Assembly: GCF_018829635.1 (NCBI RefSeq)
Contig: NZ_JAHKKG010000013.1
Span: forward strand, 1-64,000
DNA from: Paractinoplanes bogorensis
Lineage (GTDB): Bacteria; Actinomycetota; Actinomycetes; Mycobacteriales; Micromonosporaceae
Direction of reading: 5' to 3'
DNA: 64,000 bases
Part shown: piece after piece, positions 50,151-58,662 of the stretch
Numbering within the stretch: the stretch's first letter is position 1
How the letters are laid out: each line of letters begins with the position of its first letter
Made by a program: the position numbers and the translations under genes
Notes under the pieces: model-generated
The model's input: the letters and a program-made list of their open reading frames with translations, nothing else
Told to the model about the DNA's origin: nothing
Database searches by the model: none

Positions 50151-50960
50151 TCACACCGGCGCGAACAGATCCCGGTTGTCGCGACTCCATCGGATCCGCT
50201 CGGCCGTCCGGTCGAGGAAGCCGCTCTCCTGCCACTCGGCCTGTGGTTGCATGCCCTGCGCGGCCAGCCGCCGGGCCCGCTCCCACACCGCCTCCTGCTG
50301 ACCGATCACCTCGTCCACCAATGCCGAGCCGTCAAGGCCGGAGCCACCCGGACCGTCCAGCCCGGAGAGCCCGTATGCCTCGGCGAACACTTCCGCGCGG
50401 CGCCGACGGTCCGGCGGGGAGGGATAGGCCAGCCATTGGAGACAGGTGGCGTCGTCGCGGAACGGGGCCACGTACTCCAGCGCATAGGCCACGTCGTGCA
50501 TCGGCCGGGCCGGCCATGCATAGTCCCAATCGATGATGCTGACCGGCTCGAGGCCGTGCCAGACGAGATTCCACGGCCCGAAGTCCCCGTGACAAACGAG
50601 CCCGTCCGAAGCCGAATCCGAAGCCGCGCCCCCGGCCCAGCCGGCCGCGGCGACCGGCCGGAAGTCCCGCACGGCATCGTGATAGTCCCGGAGCAGCCGG
50701 GCCATCGCGGCCAGCCCCCGCTCGTCGACCACTTTGGCCCACCCGTCGGCCCCCGACTCGCCTTCGACGTAGGTGAGTACTTCGCGTCCTTCTTCGTCGA
50801 CGCCGAGCACTCTGGGTGCGTACGGGAAACCGATCTTCTCCAGATGAAGCAGCAGCTCGTGCACGGAAGCGGACCACGGCTGCAACGGCCGGCGCACCGT
50901 GTCGCCGATGCGGACCACGTTGCGGTGCGGTTTGTCCTGCAGCATCTCAAGATCCACCAT
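50151..50960 (-). CDS. Aminoglycoside phosphotransferase-like (APH fold) protein
   Basis: A 269-residue kinase-fold protein. Catalytic loop VCHGDFGPWNLVW (H-x-D-x5-N) and metal motif SIIDWDYAWPARPMHDVAY are intact; the N-lobe has DTVRRPLQPWSASVHELL. Members phosphorylate small hydroxylated compounds; antibiotic resistance cannot be inferred. The ATG has no SD, but TACCGT lies 6 bases upstream on its strand, so the transcript may be leaderless. It is divergent from the VOC gene over only 28 bp. Confidence 0.87.
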   Translation of the reverse strand: MVDLEMLQDKPHRNVVRIGDTVRRPLQPWSASVHELLLHLEKIGFPYAPRVLGVDEEGREVLTYVEGESGADGWAKVVDERGLAAMARLLRDYHDAVRDFRPVAAAGWAGGAASDSASDGLVCHGDFGPWNLVWHGLEPVSIIDWDYAWPARPMHDVAYALEYVAPFRDDATCLQWLAYPSPPDRRRRAEVFAEAYGLSGLDGPGGSGLDGSALVDEVIGQQEAVWERARRLAAQGMQPQAEWQESGFLDRTAERIRWSRDNRDLFAPV

Positions 50961-50988
50961 CCCGCGACGGTACCGCTATCGTCGGCGG
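50961..50988. promoter_or_regulatory. Back-to-back leaderless-type promoters
   Basis: The 28-bp gap between divergent start codons contains a minus-strand TACCGT (50,967-50,972, 6 bases from the kinase-like ATG) and a plus-strand TATCGT (50,977-50,982, 6 bases from the VOC ATG), only 4 bp apart. Both fit the TAnnnT -10 of leaderless actinobacterial genes. Each promoter's -35 region would lie inside the other gene. Confidence 0.55.
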
Positions 50989-51339
50989 ATGCTGCGGAAA
51001 ATCGACTGCGTGATGGTGCGGGTCGACGCCCTGGACGAGGCGGCGGCCTTCTATGCCCGGGCCTTCGGACTGAGCCGCCTGTGGTCGGACGAGACGGCGG
51101 TCGGTATGGGCCTGCCCGAGACCGACGCCGAGATCGTGCTGCACACCATGGACCTGCCCGACGACGCCACCGTCCACTACCTGGTCGACGACGTGCCGGC
51201 CGCCGTGGCCGAGTTCGAACGGGAGGGCTGCACGGTCCGCACCCCGCCGTTCGAGGTGCCGGTCGGGCGGGGCGCGGTGCTCGAGGACCCGTACGGGAAC
51301 GCCGTCTGCATCCTCGATCTCAGCACGGGTCGGCGCTAA
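50989..51339 (+). CDS. VOC superfamily (glyoxalase/bleomycin-resistance fold) protein
   Basis: A 116-residue protein: MVRVDALDEAAAFYARAFGL, VHYLVDDVPAAVAEFEREGC, and C-terminal LEDPYGNAVCILDLS, the typical D-P-x-G-N VOC ending. Metal ligands cannot be fully assigned. No SD; TATCGT is six bases before the ATG. Its end overlaps the convergent membrane-protein gene by 4 bp. Confidence 0.85.
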   Translation: MLRKIDCVMVRVDALDEAAAFYARAFGLSRLWSDETAVGMGLPETDAEIVLHTMDLPDDATVHYLVDDVPAAVAEFEREGCTVRTPPFEVPVGRGAVLEDPYGNAVCILDLSTGRR

Positions 51340-52001
51340 CGGCCGAGGTCGGGCAGGGTCGTGCGGCCGATCTCGGCCCCGGAAGCGTCGAAGCCGACGA
51401 CGGTCGCCGGGCCGCCGCGGTACCAGACGAAGAACAGGTCGACCGCTTTCAGAGCCGCCCGCGTGCTGCCGTCGGACGACCGGAGTTCCGCCCGTACGGC
51501 GTCCCCGGCCGTGATCCACATGGTGTGCACGCCGTTCCCGTCGCTCGACCCGCCGACGTTGCCGAACGGCTCGACCGGTGCGCCCGGCTGAGTGCACTGG
51601 CCGCCGGCGAGCGAGAAGTCCCGGGGCGCGGGCCGGTCGAGCGGTCCCGGCCCCTCGAACATCGGCGCGATGCACACGTCGCCGCCGTCGTCCCGGCTGC
51701 GCCACACCGACAGCACCCGTCCGTCCGGTCCCGGTTCCTGCGCCACCCGTTGCGCCGTCCGGGCGTCGTCCCCCCAGAACGAGAGCGCGTTCGTGAGCTC
51801 TCGCGGCAGCAGTCCGGTGGCCGCCGCGCCCGACGCCAGGATCCCGGCGGCGAGGGCGATCGAGACGACAAACCGTTTTCCCGTACGCCGTCGAGCCGCC
51901 CGCGGACTACTCAGGATCCGGTGCAGCGCGTCCTCGGACGGCTCGGACGGCACGGGCCTGATCTTCTCGAGCACGGTCCATGCTTCGGTTCGCCGCTTCA
52001 T
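51336..52001 (-). CDS. Single-pass membrane protein encoded with an ECF sigma factor
   Basis: A 221-residue protein. Residues 1-40 are cytoplasmic (MKRRTEAWTVLEKIRPVPSE, ALHRILSSPRAARRR), then one membrane helix VVSIALAAGILASGAAATG, and an external domain (CIAPMFEGPGPLDRP, FFVWYRGGPATVVGFDASG). The layout resembles an anti-sigma factor, but no zinc H-x3-C-x2-C motif is visible, so that role is inferred from context. Its 5' end overlaps the sigma-factor gene by 95 bp, unusually long. Confidence 0.7.
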   Translation of the reverse strand: MKRRTEAWTVLEKIRPVPSEPSEDALHRILSSPRAARRRTGKRFVVSIALAAGILASGAAATGLLPRELTNALSFWGDDARTAQRVAQEPGPDGRVLSVWRSRDDGGDVCIAPMFEGPGPLDRPAPRDFSLAGGQCTQPGAPVEPFGNVGGSSDGNGVHTMWITAGDAVRAELRSSDGSTRAALKAVDLFFVWYRGGPATVVGFDASGAEIGRTTLPDLGR

Positions 52002-52485
52002 CGAGCACCTCCACGGGTTCGGTCAGGCGTTTGCGGGCGCGGAACAGGCGTACGTGGAAAGCGGGAAGACTGCACCCCGCGACCTTGGCGGCCTGCGCGG
52101 CGGTCAGCCCGTCCCAGGCCACGAGCAGCAGCGCCTCCCGTTCCCGCGCGGTGAGAGCGGCCAGCCGGTCGAGCACATCGGCGCGTTCGGTGGCCAGAAC
52201 GTCGGCCGGCTCGGCCGGAGCGGCCACCAGTTCCAGCTGCCCGGCGAGCCGCTCCTGCCGCAGCCCCGACCGCCGCATGTTGGCGATCGTGTTGCGGGCC
52301 ACGACCAGCAGCCACGGCAGCGGGTCGGCGGGCACGCGGCCGGCCCGCCGCCACGCCACCAGGAACGTCTCGGCCACCACGTCCTGAGCCGTCTCCGGGT
52401 CGACGTGGCGGCGGGCGTAGGCCAGCACCCGGGGCGCACACTCGCGCCACAGCCGCACGAACCGGTGCTCGTCGTCGTCGCTCAC
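51907..52485 (-). CDS. ECF-type RNA polymerase sigma factor
   Basis: A 192-residue sigma-70 family protein. Region 2: FVRLWRECAPRVLAYARRHV, ETAQDVVAETFLVAWRR and LPWLLVVARNTIANMRR. Region 4: LAALTAREREALLLVAWDGLT and AAKVAGCSLPAFHVRLFRARKRL. The GTG start lacks a clear SD. It is followed by, and overlaps, the membrane-protein gene that may restrain it. Target promoters are unknown. Confidence 0.9.
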   Translation of the reverse strand: MSDDDEHRFVRLWRECAPRVLAYARRHVDPETAQDVVAETFLVAWRRAGRVPADPLPWLLVVARNTIANMRRSGLRQERLAGQLELVAAPAEPADVLATERADVLDRLAALTAREREALLLVAWDGLTAAQAAKVAGCSLPAFHVRLFRARKRLTEPVEVLDEAANRSMDRAREDQARAVRAVRGRAAPDPE

Positions 52486-52515
52486 ACCAGGAAGTGTCCG
52501 CGAGACCCGCGATAC

Positions 52516-54669
52516 TTACGCGCTTCGAGCCTCGGGGTGTGCCGTTGCGACCGTGGCCGGAGGACAGGACTGTTCTGTACTGGTGGCGTTCCCGGTCGCA
52601 GCCCTGGTTCCGGTGAAGGTGAACGGCGTCCACCAGTTGTACCGGCCCAGCAGCAGCATCGTGGCCGGCACCAGCACCATCCGGATGACCGTGGCGTCGA
52701 TCAGCACCGCGGTCGCCATGCCGAGGCCGATCATCTTGACCGTCACGTCCGGGTCCAGGGCGAACCCGGTGAACACGGCCACCATGATGGCGGCGGCGCT
52801 GCTGATCACCCGGCCGCTGGCCGACAGCCCGCGGATCACGCTGCCGTGCGCGTCGCCGGTGCGCAGCCAGTCCTCGCGGACCCGGGACAGCAGGAACACC
52901 TCGTAGTCCATGGACAGCCCGAACAGCACCGTGAACAGCAGCACCGGCACCCAGCTGGACACCGCCACCGCATGCGGCAGCCCGACCAGCCGGGCGGTCA
53001 CGTCGTTCTGGAAGATCAGGGTCAGGACGCCGTACGCCGCTCCGACCGAGAGCAGATTCATGAGTGCTGCCTTCACGGCGACCACGGGCGCCCGGAACAG
53101 CACGGTCAGCAGCACGAGCGACACCGCCACCACGAACACGACGACGATCCACAGTCGCTCGGCCAGCCGGTCGGAGATGTCGGCGAACACGGCCACCAGA
53201 CCGGTCACCAGCACACCGTCGGGCACGCCGGCCCGCACCCGCTGCAGCAGTTCGGTGGTCGCCTCGTCCTGTGGTCCGGTGGTCGGTTCGACGACGATGA
53301 CCGCCGCGTCCCCTTCGACGATCGGCTGGGCCACCAAGGCAACCCCAGGCATTTCCCGTACGGAGGAAGTCACCGCCCCGAGGTCCGCCACCTTGGTGCG
53401 GTCGACGGCCAGGATGAGTGGCCCGTTGGCGCCGGGCCCGAACTCCTCGGCCACCAGGTCGTACGCCTGGCGGGTGGTGTTCGATTCGGGCTGGCTGCCC
53501 GCGTCCTGCGGCCAGGTGCGCATGCCGAGCATCGGCGCGGTCAGCACAGCGAGGACGATCAGCGCCCCGACCGTCGCGAGCACCGGTCGGCGGCCGACCC
53601 GGGCCGCCCAGCGTGCGGTGAGAGCGGGCTGCAGGTGGACCGGCGTTGCGGGGGCAGGCTTCCCGTCGATCTCGGCGGGCCGGCGCTGTCGGCCGGGGAG
53701 CACCCGGTGCCCGGCCAGTCCACACAGAGCGGGAACGAGCGTGAGCGCGGCCGCCATCACCGCGATGACGGCGAAGAAGGTCGCATAGCCGAACGACGAG
53801 TACATCGGCAGCGTGGACAACCTGAGCCCGAACAGCGACACCAGCACGGTCAGCCCGGCCACCACGACCGACGCACCCGCCGTGGCGTTGGCGTGGGCCG
53901 CCGCCTCGATCGGGGACAGACCCGCCCGCAGCCCCTCGACGTGCCGGGCGACCAGCAGCAATGCGTAGTCGATGCCGACGCCCAGACCCACCATCGTGGC
54001 GATGGTCGGCGCGATGCCGCTGACGTCGGTGACCCGTGCCAGCAGGGTGATGCAGGCCCCGGCGGCCGCCAGCCCGGCCACGGCGACGCCGATCGGCAGC
54101 CCGGCCGCGACCACCGAGCGCAGCGCGAACCCCAGGATCAGCAGTGCGGCCAGGATGCCGACCGCCTCGGCCGTGCCGCTGGGCGCCTGCACGTTCTCGG
54201 GCACCTGACCACCCAGTTCGACCTGGAAGCCGGCCTGTTCCAGCGGCGCGACGGCGGTCTTGAGCGCGTCGACCCCCTCGGTGCCGTGGAAGTCGGTGAC
54301 CGGGACGTCGTACTGCACGCCGACGAGCGCGGTGTCCCGGTCGGCCGACATGCGTGGCGGCGTCACCGCGGCGTCACCGTCGAGCCGGGACAGCCGGTCC
54401 TGCAAGGAGTCCAGCGCGGCCGGGTCGATCGGCCGGTCCGAATGCACGACGACGCGGGCCTCGGTGCCGGACATGGCGGGCAGGTGCTCGCGCAGGAACT
54501 CGGTGCCGGCCTGAGACGAGGTGCCGGGAATGTCGTAGTCGTCCTGCGGGGTGCCGCCGAACGTCAGGGACAGGCCGGTGAGGGCGACCAGCGCGACGAT
54601 CCAGGCGCCGATGACGCGCCACGGGTGGGCGGCGGCCGCTCCTCCGAGCCGGCCGAGCAAGCGGGACAT
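52516..54669 (-). CDS. MMPL family RND-type transporter
   Basis: A 717-residue membrane protein with two MMPL repeats: a first membrane helix (WRVIGAWIVALVALTGLSL), an extracellular loop, then five helices containing VGLGVGIDYALLLVARHVEG; a second repeat has FGLSMDYEVFLLSRVREDW. These paired G-x-x-x-D-Y motifs carry the proton-relay aspartates. Exports lipids or drugs by proton antiport. SD GGAGGAGAA is good. It precedes the sigma-factor gene by 30 bp on the same strand. Confidence 0.92.
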   Translation of the reverse strand: MSRLLGRLGGAAAAHPWRVIGAWIVALVALTGLSLTFGGTPQDDYDIPGTSSQAGTEFLREHLPAMSGTEARVVVHSDRPIDPAALDSLQDRLSRLDGDAAVTPPRMSADRDTALVGVQYDVPVTDFHGTEGVDALKTAVAPLEQAGFQVELGGQVPENVQAPSGTAEAVGILAALLILGFALRSVVAAGLPIGVAVAGLAAAGACITLLARVTDVSGIAPTIATMVGLGVGIDYALLLVARHVEGLRAGLSPIEAAAHANATAGASVVVAGLTVLVSLFGLRLSTLPMYSSFGYATFFAVIAVMAAALTLVPALCGLAGHRVLPGRQRRPAEIDGKPAPATPVHLQPALTARWAARVGRRPVLATVGALIVLAVLTAPMLGMRTWPQDAGSQPESNTTRQAYDLVAEEFGPGANGPLILAVDRTKVADLGAVTSSVREMPGVALVAQPIVEGDAAVIVVEPTTGPQDEATTELLQRVRAGVPDGVLVTGLVAVFADISDRLAERLWIVVVFVVAVSLVLLTVLFRAPVVAVKAALMNLLSVGAAYGVLTLIFQNDVTARLVGLPHAVAVSSWVPVLLFTVLFGLSMDYEVFLLSRVREDWLRTGDAHGSVIRGLSASGRVISSAAAIMVAVFTGFALDPDVTVKMIGLGMATAVLIDATVIRMVLVPATMLLLGRYNWWTPFTFTGTRAATGNATSTEQSCPPATVATAHPEARSA

Positions 54670-54741
54670 GCGATTTCTCCTCCGTGAAGTTTCTCGGGAG
54701 GAACCATCACCGGACCCGCTTGCAATCGGCTTGCGATCCGC

Positions 54742-55947
54742 CTAAAGCCCCCGGCGCCGGCGGACCATCGGCGACGACGGCGTGGCGGGACGCCCCCGCA
54801 GGTGGTGGTCGAAGAACGCCGCCTGGTAGGCCCGGGTGGCCGTCACCGCGGCGTCCGGGTCGATCGTGCCCAGGTAGGAGACGTGGGCGTCGGCGGGCAG
54901 GTCCAGGCCCCGGCGCACCTGCGGCATCACCGTCTGCAGGTCGCTGCACCAGCCGATCCCGGCGCCGACCAGCTCGAGCTCGCGCCGCCAGCCGCGCAGG
55001 GCCCTCCACTGCTCGTCCCACATCGGGTTCGGGGTGGCGAACTCGCTGGTCGGCCGGATCGCGAGCACCGGCCGGGTCAGCGAAACCTGATGCAGCGGGA
55101 TCGCCCCGCCGTCGCGGGTCTTGAAGCCCACCGCGGTGTCACCGACGATGCCGGCCCGCACCCGCCGGTCCGCCTCCATCAGGGTCAGCGTCATCAGGCC
55201 GGCGCCGGAGATGCCGCTGAACGCGCCCACCCGTCCCAGGTCGACTCGCAGCCCACCGGGCAGGCGACGGCGGGCCAGCTCGTCGAGCATGAAGACCGAG
55301 TCCGCCGTACGCGCCGCGTAGATGTGCCGCAGATAGGCGAGGAACTCGTCGCTGTACTGGTCCTGGTTGGGCGGGAACGCGGCCGCGTTTGCGGGGACCA
55401 GCCGGCCGCCCGGGAACACCACCGGGGTCTCGTACGTGGGCTCGAAGCTCGCGACCACGTAGCCGCGACTGGCCAGGTCTTCGATCTCGGCACGGTTCGT
55501 GCTGTGCGAGCCCCAGTGCCCGAGCTGATAGACCAGCACCGGCCAGCGACCGGGCCGGGCCGCGACGTCCCGCCGGGCGTACGAGCGGGTGCCGGCCCAG
55601 TCGACCAGGTTGGCCGCCTGGGGCGCGGTGACGAAGGCGAACGTCTCGTCGGCCTGGGTCGCCCAGCCCGGCGTCAGCCACGACGCGCGGGCGCCGTCGG
55701 AGGACCGGGCCGGGTAGGTCAGGTTGACCATCAGTTCGCGGTAGGGCTGCGTGGTCACGTACGGGTCGGGGCGCGAGCGGTCGACCAGGTGCAGATCGGT
55801 GCTGCCGACCGGGTAGCGCCCGCGTGGTGCGGGCAGGCGTAACCGCAACTTGGGCACCGCCGCCGACGCGATGGGAACCGGGAGGGTGACGGTCGCCGCC
55901 ACTCCCATGGCTCCGGCCAGTACGGCTCTTCTGCTCAGCGTTCCCAT
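54742..55947 (-). CDS. Tat-exported alpha/beta hydrolase, PAF-acetylhydrolase-like
   Basis: A 401-residue protein with a twin-arginine signal (LSRRAVLAGAMGVAATVTL). The fold resembles platelet-activating-factor acetylhydrolases: RWPVLVYQLGHWGSHS (oxyanion strand), DLASRGYVVASFEPTYETP and RVGAFSGISGAGLMTL at the nucleophile elbow. The usual G-H-S-x-G-G there is replaced by G-I-S-G-A-G: the serine is kept, but the glycine spacing differs. AFFDHHLRG near the end may hold the catalytic histidine. Substrate unknown; secreted esterase or phospholipase is likely. Confidence 0.8.
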   Translation of the reverse strand: MGTLSRRAVLAGAMGVAATVTLPVPIASAAVPKLRLRLPAPRGRYPVGSTDLHLVDRSRPDPYVTTQPYRELMVNLTYPARSSDGARASWLTPGWATQADETFAFVTAPQAANLVDWAGTRSYARRDVAARPGRWPVLVYQLGHWGSHSTNRAEIEDLASRGYVVASFEPTYETPVVFPGGRLVPANAAAFPPNQDQYSDEFLAYLRHIYAARTADSVFMLDELARRRLPGGLRVDLGRVGAFSGISGAGLMTLTLMEADRRVRAGIVGDTAVGFKTRDGGAIPLHQVSLTRPVLAIRPTSEFATPNPMWDEQWRALRGWRRELELVGAGIGWCSDLQTVMPQVRRGLDLPADAHVSYLGTIDPDAAVTATRAYQAAFFDHHLRGRPATPSSPMVRRRRGL

Positions 55948-56030
55948 CGCGTCCCCCGTTCGGCGTGCCTATCGATGCCGATGAGTCTGCGATGTTCCGT
56001 CTGAGCGTCCGCTGAGTTCTGTGGATCAGC

Positions 56031-57539
56031 TCAGGCGATGACGTTTCCGTCGGCTGTGGAGCGGACGGTCACCGATTCGCCGACCGGATCGCCGTCGGTG
56101 AGCAGGTCGAGAATCGCGTCGGCCCGGGCCACGAAACGGCGGCCGCTGTCGTCGAGCCGGCCGAGCACGATGCCTTCCCGCTCTCCGCCCCGCAGATGCT
56201 TGACCGTGTACGTCTCGACGACCGCCCGGCCGTCCGCGGTGACCGCCTCGTCCGGCGCGGGAATCGCGTCCAGCTCAGTTTGGATCCGCGCACTGTCCGA
56301 CGGCTGGAACTCGTACGGAATCGTGGTGTAAACGCCCGTCGAATGTTTGCTCATGATGCCGCCGTTGGCCCCGACAAAACCGAAAGTCCCCGGGGCCGCG
56401 CGCATCCGGACGACCGTCGAGGCGATCGCGTGCATCGTGTAGTTGTTGCCCGGCCCGCCGAAGAACGGCAGCCCACCGGTCACGGTCAGTCCGCGGGGGT
56501 CGTCCGGAGCGATCTCCAGGGCGTCGGCCACGATGAAGACCGGCGCCGCGAAACAGCTGTACAGATCAAACGCGGACACCTGCTCCGATGCGATTCCGGC
56601 GAGCTCGAGCGCGTGCTGCGCGGCCCGTTCCGCGGCGGGCGAACGGTCGTAATCCGCGCGCTCGGCCATCATCCGCTCGCGCAGATCGGCGTGCCCGGCC
56701 AGATAGACCCATTTCTCTTCCGGTACGCCGAGACGCCGCGCCGATTCCACCGACATCAGCAGCACCGCGGCGCCCTGATTCACCTTGTCCCGGGCCACCA
56801 CATAGCGCGTGTACGGGTCGGCGATCGGGCGGTTCGCCGCGGTCGGTGTCATCAGATCGGCGGCGTCGCGGAAAACCGGCGCGGCCGCGTGCGGATTCGC
56901 GGCGGCCACGGCGGTGAACGGTTCGAAAAGGTACCCGATTGCCGACGCATATTCGTCCCGCGACATCTTCCGCCGGGCCCGCCGCGCATTGTCGATGAGC
57001 GCGTACTGCGACGGGGTGTCGGAGAGCCCGTGCGCGACGTGCTGCATCGACACGATCCCGTCGAGGCCGCTCGGACGCCTCTCGAGGGAGCCGCCGGGGC
57101 TCTCGGCGAAGTCCGGCCGGTCGTCGCGGCCGGCGTAGAACCCGATCGTCGAGATGGCCTCGGAACCGGCCAGCAGCACCACGTCGGCGCCACCGGCCGC
57201 GATCGTGGCGGCGAACTCGTTGACCAGATGCTGTGGGGCCTGCCCGCCGCCGGTCTCGAGCACGGCCCGGCGCGGGTCGGCCCCGATCCTCGTGGCGACC
57301 GAGCGGGGCAGGTTGTCCGAGGCGCCGAGCAGCGGGGTGGCCCACGGCAGCGAGATCTCGAACTGAGGCACACACGCCACTGTGTCGACGTCGGACGCGG
57401 TCACGCCGGCGTCGGCGAGGGCCAGGCGGGCGGCGTCGGCGGCGAGGTCGACGGGGGAGCGGCGAGAGTAGCCCGGCTCGCCGATCCGTTCCGACACCTC
57501 ACCGACGCCCACGACCACGGGCGTACGGGAAGAAGGCAT
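56031..57539 (-). CDS. Thiolase-fold protein (SCP-x/acetyl-CoA acetyltransferase-like), nucleophilic Cys not seen
   Basis: A 502-residue protein. TPVVVGVGEVSERIGEPGYS at the start, VDLAADAARLALADAGVTA, DVVLLAGSEAISTIGFYAG, KVNQGAAVLLMSVESARRLG and FVGANGGIMSKHSTGVY show the thiolase fold of the actinobacterial SCP-x-like branch. Where thiolases have the acyl-accepting cysteine, this reads ETGGGQAPQHLVNEF without one; the distal C-x-G is G-A-N-G-G. It may therefore not catalyse a standard thiolysis. The start lies 1 bp after the nitronate monooxygenase stop, so the two form an operon, probably in fatty-acid or sterol side-chain metabolism. Confidence 0.85.
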   Translation of the reverse strand: MPSSRTPVVVGVGEVSERIGEPGYSRRSPVDLAADAARLALADAGVTASDVDTVACVPQFEISLPWATPLLGASDNLPRSVATRIGADPRRAVLETGGGQAPQHLVNEFAATIAAGGADVVLLAGSEAISTIGFYAGRDDRPDFAESPGGSLERRPSGLDGIVSMQHVAHGLSDTPSQYALIDNARRARRKMSRDEYASAIGYLFEPFTAVAAANPHAAAPVFRDAADLMTPTAANRPIADPYTRYVVARDKVNQGAAVLLMSVESARRLGVPEEKWVYLAGHADLRERMMAERADYDRSPAAERAAQHALELAGIASEQVSAFDLYSCFAAPVFIVADALEIAPDDPRGLTVTGGLPFFGGPGNNYTMHAIASTVVRMRAAPGTFGFVGANGGIMSKHSTGVYTTIPYEFQPSDSARIQTELDAIPAPDEAVTADGRAVVETYTVKHLRGGEREGIVLGRLDDSGRRFVARADAILDLLTDGDPVGESVTVRSTADGNVIA

Positions 57540-57540
57540 C

Positions 57541-58653
57541 TCAGAGACGCCCCGACAGCTCACGGATGCGCTGCTCGCAGGCGGCGGCCATCTGCCGGGT
57601 GATCTCGCCGGCCGGGCGGATGTCGCGGAACGAGCCGACGACCTGCCCGACGAAGAACGACTCCAGCTTGAGCGCGCCCTCGTGCCCGGCCTCGGCGGCA
57701 GCGTCGATGCGCTGCCAGGCGTCGTCGACCAGCATCGGCTGCAGGGGCAGCGGCAACGGCTTCGGGCTGCCCTCGGCGTCCCACTCGTCGTGCCACGCCG
57801 TCCGCAGCTGCCGGGCCGGTTTTCCGGTACGCGTCGGCGAGCGCAACGTATCGGCACTGCTCGCGGTGAGGAATTTGGTTTTGATGGCCGCGACCGCCAC
57901 GTCTTCGGAGCTCGACAGCCACACCGAGCCGCACCAGACTCCGGCCGCTCCGAGCGCGAGCGCCGCCGCCATCTGCCGCCCGTCGGCGATGCCCCCGGCG
58001 GCCAGCACCGGCCGGTCGCCCGCGATGTCGACGATCTCGGGGGTGAGCACCATGGTGGCGATCGTGCCGGTGTGCCCGCCCGCCTCGGTGCCCTGCGCGA
58101 CCAGCACGTCGACCCCGGCCGCGATCTGCCGCTCGGCGTGCTTGGCCTGCCCGACCAGCGCCGCCGTGACCACGCCCTGGGCCTTCGCCCGCTCGACCAG
58201 CTCGCGCGGCGGGGCACCGAGCGCGCTGGCGATCAGCGAGATGCGGTGCTTGAACGCGACGTCGAGCAGGGCCACCGCGCCCGGCGTGGTCAGCGAGGCC
58301 GCGATGTGCTGGTGGTCGACGGTCGGGGCGGGCGGGATGTCGTACTTCTCGAGCAGGCCGCGCACGAAGGCCAGATGCTCCTCGGGGATCTGCGCCCGCA
58401 TGCTGGCCACCAGGTCGGCCGGGTCACCGGGCACGAACTTCTCGGGCACCAGCAGATCGACGCCGTACGGCTTCCCGCCGGTCTGCTCCTCGATCCAGGT
58501 GAGCTGGGCGTCGAGTTCGTCGGCGCCGTAGACGGAGGCCGCGAGCACCCCGAATCCGCCCGCGTTGGTGACCGCGGCGACCACGGCCGGCGATCGGTTG
58601 AAGCCGACGATGGGGTGCTCGACGCCGAGCAGATCGGTCAATGCCGTACGCAT
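57541..58653 (-). CDS. Nitronate monooxygenase family protein
   Basis: A 370-residue FMN-dependent TIM-barrel protein: EHPIVGFNRSPAVVAAVTNA, GGFGVLA, VLVAQGTEAGGHTG (active-site histidine region) and LAAGGIADGRQMAAALALGA followed by GVWCGSVW (FMN phosphate). Members oxidise nitronates or act as enoyl reductases (FabK-like). Paired with the thiolase-like gene downstream; such pairs are common in actinobacterial lipid or steroid clusters. ATG start. Confidence 0.9.
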   Translation of the reverse strand: MRTALTDLLGVEHPIVGFNRSPAVVAAVTNAGGFGVLAASVYGADELDAQLTWIEEQTGGKPYGVDLLVPEKFVPGDPADLVASMRAQIPEEHLAFVRGLLEKYDIPPAPTVDHQHIAASLTTPGAVALLDVAFKHRISLIASALGAPPRELVERAKAQGVVTAALVGQAKHAERQIAAGVDVLVAQGTEAGGHTGTIATMVLTPEIVDIAGDRPVLAAGGIADGRQMAAALALGAAGVWCGSVWLSSSEDVAVAAIKTKFLTASSADTLRSPTRTGKPARQLRTAWHDEWDAEGSPKPLPLPLQPMLVDDAWQRIDAAAEAGHEGALKLESFFVGQVVGSFRDIRPAGEITRQMAAACEQRIRELSGRL

Positions 58654-58662
58654 GCCGAGATG

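Noticed and set aside
50151..50960. Antibiotic-resistance phosphotransferase
   Set aside because: Only general APH-fold motifs are visible. Such proteins are common with varied substrates, and nothing here is specific to aminoglycosides or macrolides.
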